This document shows, in pieces, positions 33,944 to 40,666 of a stretch of 64,000 bases of DNA. Position numbers and translations under genes: made by a program. The stretch is from Thiocapsa sp. Its GTDB lineage: Bacteria; Pseudomonadota; Gammaproteobacteria; Chromatiales; Chromatiaceae. The DNA lies in the NCBI RefSeq assembly GCF_018399035.1, contig NZ_CP073760.1, positions 4,158,001 to 4,222,000 of the forward strand. The letters are read 5' to 3'. Position 1 is the stretch's first letter; each line of letters starts with the position of its first letter. A model generated the notes under the pieces. That model was not told the DNA's origin. It ran no database searches and worked only from the letters and a program-made list of their open reading frames with translations.

Positions 33944-34029
33944 AAAACCGCGCCGGCTCCAGCGGTCGTCAAGTCTGCCGATGCCGATCCCATCCAAAAA
34001 CCTCGCACACCGCGCAGGGCGCGGTTTAA
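33944..34029. repeat. single second-half palindromic unit, copy A6
   Basis: 86 bp from AAAACCGCGCCGGCTCC to GGCGCGGTTTAA, equivalent to the second half of the dimeric copies but more diverged and without the first half or spacer. It fills the whole space between the convergent mlaC-like and desaturase genes; the desaturase stop begins at 34032. It shows that the halves can move or persist independently. Confidence 0.87.
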
Positions 34030-35217
34030 TTAGCGAGCCAGCGTCGGCGCCAGTGCAAAACCGCGCAGATTCTTGGAGAAGCGTTCCAAGGCATGGATGC
34101 CGGTCGCCTCGGCCTGCTGACACCAATCCTGAAGCGCGTTCAGCAATGCCTCCTGGCTGGGCGCTTTGCGGTCCCAGATCTCCTGCAGACGCTCGCGAAA
34201 CTGATAGACGGTGGCGAGCGTCTGGCTCTTGGCCAGGATCTGCTCCAAGCTGCTGCGCGCGGCGACGTCGAGTCGCTGGCCCTCGGTCAGGAGCAGTCTT
34301 CGCGCACGCCTGACCAAGCGTTTGCAGTGCTCCGCGTCGCGGCACAGCTCCTCGCGCGAGACCGGACCCATCACCTCTTTCCCGTAGCGTGCAAAGACGT
34401 GCATTCGGCTCGTGATCACGGCACGCAGGGTCTCGAGATCCAATTGCGACTTGCCCGGGACTACCTGCGGGTTGGGTGCGACCCGGCGGACCTTCGCGAG
34501 GCGCAGTGCATTGAGGATGCGGATATACATCCAGCCGATGTCGAACTCCCACCATTTCGACGAGAGTCGTGCCGAGCTCGGGAAGGCGTGATGGTTGTTG
34601 TGCAGCTCCTCGCCGCCGATCAGGATGCCCCAGGGGACGATGTTGGTGGAGGCGTCCGGCGGCTCGAAGTTGCGATAGCCGAAGTAGTGGCCGACGCCGT
34701 TGATGACTCCGGCGGCGAAGATGGGGATCCACAGCATCTGAACGGCCCAGATCACGATGCCGTAGACGCCGAAGAGGACGAGATCCAGGATCAGCATGAG
34801 CGCGACTCCCTGCCAGGCAAAGCGGCTATAGAGCCGGCGCTCGAGCCAGTCGTCCGGGGTGCCTTGGCCGTAACGCTCGACGGCCGTGCGATCGCTCGCG
34901 GCTTGTGCGTAGAGCTCCGCGCCCTCGGTCAAGACCTTGCGCAGACCCAAGACCTGCGGGCTGTGCGGGTCCTCGGCGGTCTCGCACTTGGCATGGTGGC
35001 GCCGATGGACGCCGACCCACTCCTTGGTGACCATACCGGTCGTCAGCCAGAGCCAGAAGCGAAAGAAGTGCGAGACCGCCGGATGCAGATCGAGCGCCCG
35101 ATGTGCTTGTGCACGGTGCAGATAGACCGTCACGGCGACGATGGTGATGTGGGTCATGCCGAGCGCGATGAGCACGGCTGACAAGATGTCGACGTCGAGC
35201 AATCCGTAAGGCGTCAT
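34030..35217 (-). CDS. acyl-lipid/acyl-CoA fatty acid desaturase
   Basis: 395 residues. The three histidine boxes of membrane desaturases are intact: HRAQAHRAL (about residue 34), HRRHHAKCE (about 71) and EELHNNHHAFP (about 204). Hydrophobic pairs flank them, and a ~130-residue helical C-terminal part (RLVRRARRLLLTEGQRLDVA) follows the usual desaturase core, a feature of this proteobacterial subgroup. It introduces a cis double bond, probably delta-9, into membrane fatty acids using di-iron chemistry and O2. Start ATG 35217. In a facultatively phototrophic bacterium it would work under oxic conditions. Confidence 0.92.
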   Translation of the reverse strand: MTPYGLLDVDILSAVLIALGMTHITIVAVTVYLHRAQAHRALDLHPAVSHFFRFWLWLTTGMVTKEWVGVHRRHHAKCETAEDPHSPQVLGLRKVLTEGAELYAQAASDRTAVERYGQGTPDDWLERRLYSRFAWQGVALMLILDLVLFGVYGIVIWAVQMLWIPIFAAGVINGVGHYFGYRNFEPPDASTNIVPWGILIGGEELHNNHHAFPSSARLSSKWWEFDIGWMYIRILNALRLAKVRRVAPNPQVVPGKSQLDLETLRAVITSRMHVFARYGKEVMGPVSREELCRDAEHCKRLVRRARRLLLTEGQRLDVAARSSLEQILAKSQTLATVYQFRERLQEIWDRKAPSQEALLNALQDWCQQAEATGIHALERFSKNLRGFALAPTLAR

Positions 35218-35278
35218 GGATGTCCTGAAAGAGTGGTGGTGGCGTGCCGGTCGTAGATGGACGGCGATCTGTCCCTTT

Positions 35279-35407
35279 GCCGTTGTCCGGCTCGTGCAGC
35301 ACGGCAGATGTGTCGCGACCGTTCGTTGTCGTTGTCGTAATCGACGATCGATACGACAACGACAATGATCTCGGACGGTCTCGGAATCTTCTGCACCGCT
35401 CCACTAG
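35279..35407. repeat. TTGTCG/CGACAA hairpin repeat, copy D2
   Basis: CGTTCGTTGTCGTTGTCG (about 35322-35338) pairs with CGATACGACAACGACAA (about 35349-35365). The flanks GCACGGCAGATGTGTCG and GATCTCGGACGGTCTCGGAA are shared with D1. It fills most of the space between hyuA and the desaturase gene, both on the minus strand. Confidence 0.8.
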
Positions 35408-35412
35408 GGTTC

Positions 35413-37377
35413 CTATCCGACCGCTCTTTCCAGCATCAGGTTCCCGACCGCGTCCAGATCGGCCCGCCAGCCGGGGGCGAGCCAGGTCGTGGCCAGTGCG
35501 TCGGCGATGATCGCCGGGCCGACCAGCGAACCCCCTTCTCCGAGGTCCTCGCGTGTCCAGCAGGCGACCGGCGTCGGACATCCGTAGGCCGTAGCGCTTC
35601 CCGTCGGGCTCCCTCGACCGGACGCGCGGATCGGCGGCAGCGCAAGAGTCGGGATCGGGCCGCGTACGCGCACTCGCAGATTGACCAGCTCAACCGGCAG
35701 ATCGAGCTGGTGGCCGTAGCGATCCCGGTGCCGCCCGTGAAAGGCGGCGATAGTGTCCGCGACGCCGTCCCAATGCAGGTTGAGCGTATGCGATTGGCCG
35801 CGGTAGCGCAGATCGAGCGAGCGCTCGACACGCAGATCTTCGGGGACCACACCTTCCTGCTCCAGCTCGGCGATCCCGGTCTCGGCGAGCGCGACAAGCG
35901 CCGCCTCGATCTCGGCGTCGCCGGCCTGATCGAGCAATCCGAGGCGCGTCCGGGTCAGGGTTCGCCCGGCCGGGGTCACCAGCATCCCGAGTGCGGAGAG
36001 GACACCGGCATGCACAGGAACCAGGGCGCGGTTCATGCCGAGCGCCTCGGCCAGGGCGCAGACGTGCAGACCGCCCGCACCGCCGAACGAGGTCAGGATG
36101 AAGTCGCGCGGATCCAGACCACGCTGCACCGAGATCACCCGCAGGGCGCGCGCCATATGCTCGTCGGCCAAGCGGATCACGCCAAGTGCTGCCTCCTCGA
36201 TCGAGAGCCCCATGGCGTGGGCGAGCGGTGCGAGTGCGGCGCGGGCGGCATCGGGGTTCAAGCGCATGCGCCCGCCGAGGAAGCCGTTCGGATCGAGCCG
36301 TCCGAGGACCAGGTTGGCGTCCGTTACGGTCGCCTCGCGTCCGCCGCGGTCATAACAAGCCGGTCCCGGATCCGCCCCGGCGGACGCGGGTCCGACCAGG
36401 AGCATGCCGCCGGCATCCAGTCGCGCGATCGATCCGCCGCCGGCCCCGATGGTGTGCATGTCCACCATCGGCAGTGCGACGGGGAAACCGGCGATGTGCC
36501 CGTCGGTGGTCAGGCGCGGCTCGCCGTCGACCACGGCGACATCCGTGGAGGTCCCGCCCATGTCGAAGGTGAGCAACCGCGCACCACCGGACTGCGCCGC
36601 GGCGAAGGCCGCCCCGGCGAGTCCGCCGGCGGGACCCGAGAGGAGCAGACGCGCGGTGTGCCGGGCGGCCTGAATCGCCGTCACCGCCTCCCCGCTGCTC
36701 TGCATGACCGACACCCGCGCCCCCTGCAGTCCGTCGGCAAGGCGCCCGATGTAGCGGGCGACGATGGGCCCGATCCGGGCATTGATCCAGGTGGCGATCC
36801 CGCGCTCGTACTCGCCGACGAGGGGCAGGACCTCGGAGGAGCGCGCCACGAACAGGCCCTCGGGCATCGCGTCCTCCAAGGCCCGCTCGGCAGTGTCGTC
36901 CAGATAGGAGAAGAGCAGGTTGATCGCGACCGCCTCCGGGGCGAGCCGAACGACCGTCGCCTTCAGCGCATCCAGGTCGGCCGCGGTCAGGGGTTCGACC
37001 CAGTGGCCGTCGGCGCCGAGGCGTCCGCCGGTCTCGATACAGAGTTCGGGCGGAACCGGCGGGAGGCGTGCCGGCGGCTGGAGATCGTAGAGGTCGGGTC
37101 GCGCCTGGCGACCGATGCTCAAGAGATCGCCGAGTCCGCGATTGGCGACATAGAGCGTCCGAACACCCTTGCCTTCCAACACCGCATTGGTCGCCACGGT
37201 ACTCCCGTGGACGACGCGCAAACCGGCCGGATCCAGACCCAGCTCGGCGATTCCGCGCAGGATCGCCTGCTCGGGTGCCGCCGGGGTGGAGAGAACCTTA
37301 TGCGTCCGTAACGCGCCGTCGCGCCGGAGCACCAGGTCGGTGAAGGTTCCTCCGGTATCGATGCCCACGATGATCAT
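35413..37377 (-). CDS. hyuA: hydantoinase/oxoprolinase A-subunit family protein
   Basis: 654 residues starting MIIVGIDTGGTFTDLVLRRD, the actin-like ATPase opening of HyuA/AcxA/OPLAH-type subunits. Other landmarks are VVHGSTVATNAVLEGKGVRT, GGTSTDVAVVDGEPRLTTDG, HTIGAGGGSIARLDAGG, AGADPGPACYDRGG and FGGAGGLHVCALAEALG. These enzymes open lactam rings (N-methylhydantoin, 5-oxoproline) or carboxylate ketones with ATP, usually with a HyuB subunit. No hyuB lies on either side here, which is unusual. The precise substrate cannot be told. Start ATG 37377 is the family start. Confidence 0.9.
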   Translation of the reverse strand: MIIVGIDTGGTFTDLVLRRDGALRTHKVLSTPAAPEQAILRGIAELGLDPAGLRVVHGSTVATNAVLEGKGVRTLYVANRGLGDLLSIGRQARPDLYDLQPPARLPPVPPELCIETGGRLGADGHWVEPLTAADLDALKATVVRLAPEAVAINLLFSYLDDTAERALEDAMPEGLFVARSSEVLPLVGEYERGIATWINARIGPIVARYIGRLADGLQGARVSVMQSSGEAVTAIQAARHTARLLLSGPAGGLAGAAFAAAQSGGARLLTFDMGGTSTDVAVVDGEPRLTTDGHIAGFPVALPMVDMHTIGAGGGSIARLDAGGMLLVGPASAGADPGPACYDRGGREATVTDANLVLGRLDPNGFLGGRMRLNPDAARAALAPLAHAMGLSIEEAALGVIRLADEHMARALRVISVQRGLDPRDFILTSFGGAGGLHVCALAEALGMNRALVPVHAGVLSALGMLVTPAGRTLTRTRLGLLDQAGDAEIEAALVALAETGIAELEQEGVVPEDLRVERSLDLRYRGQSHTLNLHWDGVADTIAAFHGRHRDRYGHQLDLPVELVNLRVRVRGPIPTLALPPIRASGRGSPTGSATAYGCPTPVACWTREDLGEGGSLVGPAIIADALATTWLAPGWRADLDAVGNLMLERAVG

Positions 37378-37431
37378 GGCGAATGAGGGTCGCGCTCGAG
37401 GGTCGCCGGGGCCGACACGACCGGGTCGGAT

Positions 37432-37779
37432 CTAGTCGCCGGCTCGGGTGCCGCCCAGCGGATCCTCTGTCTCGGGCGGCGGCGGTGCAAGCGAGCGCAC
37501 GCGCAGATGCAGCGCGGCCTTCGCGAGCAGGTGCGCACTGACCGGGGCCGTGATGAAGAGGAAGAGGGTCACCAGGATCTCATGCAGGCTGAGCCCCTCG
37601 CCGCGGGTGCTGAAGTAGAACACGGAGGCGATCAGCAACGCACCGACACCGAGCGTCGTCGCCTTGGTCGGGCCATGCAGACGCGTGTAGAAATCGCCGA
37701 GTCGGGCGAGCCCCAAGGACCCGATGAAGGTGAAGAGCGCACCGACGACGATCAGAACCGACAACATCATCTCAAGCAT
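37432..37779 (-). CDS. mnhG: Mrp-type Na+/H+ antiporter subunit G
   Basis: 115 residues with three membrane helices: MMLSVLIVVGALFTFIGSLG, the MnhG signature LARLGDFYTRLHGPTKATTL and ILVTLFLFITAPVSAHLLAK. Last gene of the mnh operon, reading right to left. It is separated from mnhF by 205 bp occupied by a palindromic dimer, whereas the other mnh genes overlap or nearly touch. The start codon abuts the repeat. Required for assembly of the multisubunit antiporter. Confidence 0.94.
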   Translation of the reverse strand: MLEMMLSVLIVVGALFTFIGSLGLARLGDFYTRLHGPTKATTLGVGALLIASVFYFSTRGEGLSLHEILVTLFLFITAPVSAHLLAKAALHLRVRSLAPPPPETEDPLGGTRAGD

Positions 37780-37984
37780 TCAATCGCGTCCTCGGCGTGA
37801 TGGATAGAGGCTGTACCGGATCATACCCACGTTGCCCCATCAGGGCATGGAGTCGACGCGATTGAAGAAAAGAATTCAATAAAATAAACATTATGAAAGC
37901 GCGTCGGCTCCGACATCCGCAGATACCCACGACGCTCGCAAACCCTCGAACATGACAAAAGTCCACCAAAGAGACGCGCTTTCA
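37780..37984. repeat. diverged dimer of palindromic units between mnhF and mnhG
   Basis: Unit 1: TCAATCGCGTCC...GTCGACGCGATTGA (37780-37865). AT-rich spacer 37866-37891 (AAGAATTCAATAAAATAAAC). Unit 2: TGAAAGCGCGTCGG...GAGACGCGCTTTCA (about 37893-37984). The architecture is the same as the A-type dimers (two ~85-92-bp palindrome-ended units around an AT-rich spacer), although internal sequence and end bases differ. It interrupts the mnh operon. Confidence 0.78.
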
Positions 37985-38254
37985 TCACTCGATGATATCG
38001 CCGCGCAGGAGATATTTGCAGAGCGCCACCGTACCGACGAAGCCCATCATGGCGATCAGGAGCGCGGCCTCGAAGTACAGCGAGCTGCTCAGATGGATCC
38101 CGAGCAGGACCAGCAAGGCGATGGTATTGATGTAGAGGGTGTCGAGCGCCAGGATGCGGTCAGGCTTGTCCGGCCCCCGGAGCAGGCGCCAGAGGCTCAG
38201 CAGCAGCGCTGCGGAAACCAGTGCGAAGGCGATGGAGACGGCTATGCTCAGCAT
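37985..38254 (-). CDS. mnhF: Mrp-type Na+/H+ antiporter subunit F
   Basis: 89 residues from ATG 38254: MLSIAVSIAFALVSAALLLS, LRGPDKPDRILALDTLYINT (MnhF signature) and LYFEAALLIAMMGFVGTVAL, three membrane helices. The start overlaps the end of mnhE by 7 bp, giving translational coupling. A longer upstream frame to 38629 is the out-of-frame shadow of mnhE. The stop codon sits at the border of the palindromic dimer. Confidence 0.94.
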   Translation of the reverse strand: MLSIAVSIAFALVSAALLLSLWRLLRGPDKPDRILALDTLYINTIALLVLLGIHLSSSLYFEAALLIAMMGFVGTVALCKYLLRGDIIE

Positions 38255-38742
38255 GGCTCGAAGACCTCTTTGATCGGTGCCTCGTAGCGGCGCTTGATCT
38301 CGGCGATCAGGGCGTCGGGGTCGTTGACCTTCAACCCGTGCACGACCAGATGGCTGCGATCCGGGCTGAGCCAGGCCGAGACGGTGCCGGGCGTCAACGA
38401 GACCGTGTTGGCGAGCAGGCTGATCCCGAGATCCGTGCGCAATGCGAGCGGCACGCGGACGAAGGCCGGCTTGACGTGTTTCGGACCGCCCAGGATCAGG
38501 GCGGCGACCGCGAGGTTCGCGATCAGGATGTCGTACATGACGACCGCGAAAAAGCGCATCAAGGTCAGGGGTTTGTGGATCCTGACCCGCTCCGGCCAGA
38601 AGCGCAGCGTGAAGACCGGGATCGCCCATCCCAGGAGCAGGCCCAAGAGGATCTGACCGGGCGACAGGCTGTTGACCAGCAGGAGCCAGATCAGGGCCAG
38701 GACCGGCGTGAGGATGGGATGGGGCAGCAGCCTGAGCTTCAT
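38248..38742 (-). CDS. mnhE: Mrp-type Na+/H+ antiporter subunit E
   Basis: 164 residues: two N-terminal helices (LTPVLALIWLLLVNSLSPGQ, ILLGLLLGWAIPVF), RFFAVVMYDILIANLAVAAL and the soluble C-terminal region TVSLTPGTVSAWLSPDRSHL with VVHGLKV, the MnhE hallmark. Its start lies 19 bp after mnhD. It encodes an accessory membrane subunit of the antiporter complex. Confidence 0.94.
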   Translation of the reverse strand: MKLRLLPHPILTPVLALIWLLLVNSLSPGQILLGLLLGWAIPVFTLRFWPERVRIHKPLTLMRFFAVVMYDILIANLAVAALILGGPKHVKPAFVRVPLALRTDLGISLLANTVSLTPGTVSAWLSPDRSHLVVHGLKVNDPDALIAEIKRRYEAPIKEVFEPC

Positions 38743-38761
38743 CGCTTATGCACTCCGCTCA

Positions 38762-40291
38762 TCAACTTTGGGGGTCGCCCAGCACGGCGCGGATATAGAC
38801 GCTCGGCTGCAGGAGCTGCTCGGCGGTCGCCCGGGTGTAGTCGGACAAGGGGCCGGCCCAGACGACCAGCGCGACGCAGAGCAGCAGCAGGCCGATGACC
38901 GGTAAGAGGCGGCCCCAATTCGGACCGATGGCGTGGCGACCGGCCGTGCCGGTCCGCTCGATCGTCCCCTCGGCGCGGTAGAACAAGAGGCTGCCGCTGC
39001 GCGCCAGTGCGATGACGCCGAAGAGCCCGGCGCTCAGGATGACGCCGAACACCCAAGGCATGCTCGGCAGGTCCACCGCGGCGTTCAACATCATGTACTT
39101 GCCGAGAAATCCAGACAGTGGCGGCAGTCCGGAGACCAGGATGGCGGTGATGAAGAAGAAGGCACCGACCAGATTGGCGTTGGCGATGACCGGCCCCGGA
39201 TCCAGGCGATCCGCAAGCGTGCCGCGCCCCATGGCGATGATATCCGCCAAGAGAAAGAAGGCCGCCGCGGCAAAGGTACTGTGCGCCACGTAGTAGAGAC
39301 CGGCACCGATGCTGGCATCTGTCCCCAGTGCGAAGGCCGTCAGCAGGAACCCCACGGACACGACCACCAGATAGGCGACCTGCCGGCGCAGCTCGTGCGC
39401 GGCCAGCACGCCCAAGGTGCCGATCGCCATGGTCGCGAGCGCGAGCGGCAACAGCCAGGGGCCGATCAGATCGGCCACCGGGCCGGCCTCGGCGCCGAAG
39501 ATCAGGGTATAGACCCGCAGGATGCTGTAGGCGCCGACCTTGGTCATGATCGCGAAGAGCGCGGCCACCGGTGCGGATGTCGACGAATAGGCCGCAGGCA
39601 GCCAAAGATAGAGCGGGATCAGGGCTGCCTTGAGCGCGAAGACCACGAACAACAGCAGCCCGGCCGCGCGTACCACACCGAGGTTCTCCGGCGGAGTCGC
39701 CGCCGCCTTCACCGCCAGGTCCGCCATGTTGAGCGTCCCGAGGATCGCGTAGAGGGTGCCGACCGCGAACAGAAAGAGTGTTGATCCCGCCAGATTCAGG
39801 GCGACGAAGTGCAGCCCGGCGCGCACCCGATTCGCCCCGCCGCGATGCAGCAGCAGGCCGTAGGAGGCGAGCAGCAGGATCTCGAAGAAGACGAAGAGGT
39901 TGAACAGATCGCCGGTCAGAAAGGCCCCGCTCAGACCGAACAGCTGGAGCTGGAAGAGCGGATGGAAGTGCCGGCTTCCGGCATCCGTGCCGCGCACGGC
40001 GTAGAGCATGGCGAAGAAGGCGACCAGGCTCGTGACGAGCAGCATCCAGACGCTCAGACGATCCGCGACCATGACGATCCCGTAGGGCGCCGGCCAGTTG
40101 CCGAGCGCATACACCAGGATCTCGCCGCCGGCGACGCTCTGAACCAGCAGCGACACCAGCAGGATCTGGATAATGAGTGCGACGAGATTCAGGCTGCGTC
40201 GCACGCGCAAAGGCATGACGCGCCGCAACAGCAGCAACAGGGTTGCCGCAAAAAGCGGGAAGAGGACCGGGGCGATGACCAGATGGCTCAT
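38762..40291 (-). CDS. mnhD: Mrp-type Na+/H+ antiporter subunit D
   Basis: 509 residues, about 14 membrane helices, homologous to the NuoL/M/N antiporter-like subunits of complex I. Visible motifs: FNLFVFFEILLLASYGLLLH (key Glu in VFFEI), LFVVFALKAALIPLYLWLPA (conserved Lys in ALKAA) and AYSSTSAPVAALFAIMTKVG. The start overlaps the end of mnhC by 4 bp (ATGA). It is one of the two proton/sodium-conducting core subunits. A 534-codon frame on the same strand one base away is a shadow. Confidence 0.96.
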   Translation of the reverse strand: MSHLVIAPVLFPLFAATLLLLLRRVMPLRVRRSLNLVALIIQILLVSLLVQSVAGGEILVYALGNWPAPYGIVMVADRLSVWMLLVTSLVAFFAMLYAVRGTDAGSRHFHPLFQLQLFGLSGAFLTGDLFNLFVFFEILLLASYGLLLHRGGANRVRAGLHFVALNLAGSTLFLFAVGTLYAILGTLNMADLAVKAAATPPENLGVVRAAGLLLFVVFALKAALIPLYLWLPAAYSSTSAPVAALFAIMTKVGAYSILRVYTLIFGAEAGPVADLIGPWLLPLALATMAIGTLGVLAAHELRRQVAYLVVVSVGFLLTAFALGTDASIGAGLYYVAHSTFAAAAFFLLADIIAMGRGTLADRLDPGPVIANANLVGAFFFITAILVSGLPPLSGFLGKYMMLNAAVDLPSMPWVFGVILSAGLFGVIALARSGSLLFYRAEGTIERTGTAGRHAIGPNWGRLLPVIGLLLLCVALVVWAGPLSDYTRATAEQLLQPSVYIRAVLGDPQS

Positions 40292-40653
40292 CCGCGCTCT
40301 CCCCCGCGCTCGTCATGTGCGTCGCCGGTGTCGAGTCGGCCATCCACCTGATCCGTTCCCAGCTCGGCGCGCGCCTTGAGCGCCAGCATGATGATGAAGG
40401 CCGTCATGGCGAAGCTGATGACGATGGCGGTCAACACCAGCGCCTGAGGCAGCGGATCGGCATAGCCGACGGCCTGATCCGAGATCACCGCGGGCAGACC
40501 GACGGTCAGGCGCCCGGTGATGAACAGAAAGAGATTCACGGCGTAGGACAACAGGGTCAGTCCGATGACCACCGGAAAGGTGCGCGCCCGCAGTGCAAGG
40601 TAGACCCCGCAGGCGGTCAAGACACCGATGATCAGGGCGATCAGGGCTTCCAT
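40288..40653 (-). CDS. mnhC: Mrp-type Na+/H+ antiporter subunit C
   Basis: 121 residues from ATG 40653 (MEALIALIIGVLTACGVYLA), chosen because GAGGAG lies 10-15 nt upstream. ATG 40674 would overlap mnhAB by 8 bp and is possible. Three helices as in NuoK: LIIGVLTACGVYLAL, VVIGLTLLSYAVNLFLFITG and LPQALVLTAIVISFAMTAFI. ALVLTAIVI is the MnhC/NuoK signature. The C-terminal tail is charged and unusually long (KARAELGTDQVDGRLDTGDA). Confidence 0.94.
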   Translation of the reverse strand: MEALIALIIGVLTACGVYLALRARTFPVVIGLTLLSYAVNLFLFITGRLTVGLPAVISDQAVGYADPLPQALVLTAIVISFAMTAFIIMLALKARAELGTDQVDGRLDTGDAHDERGGERG

Positions 40654-40666
40654 CGACGACAGCTCC

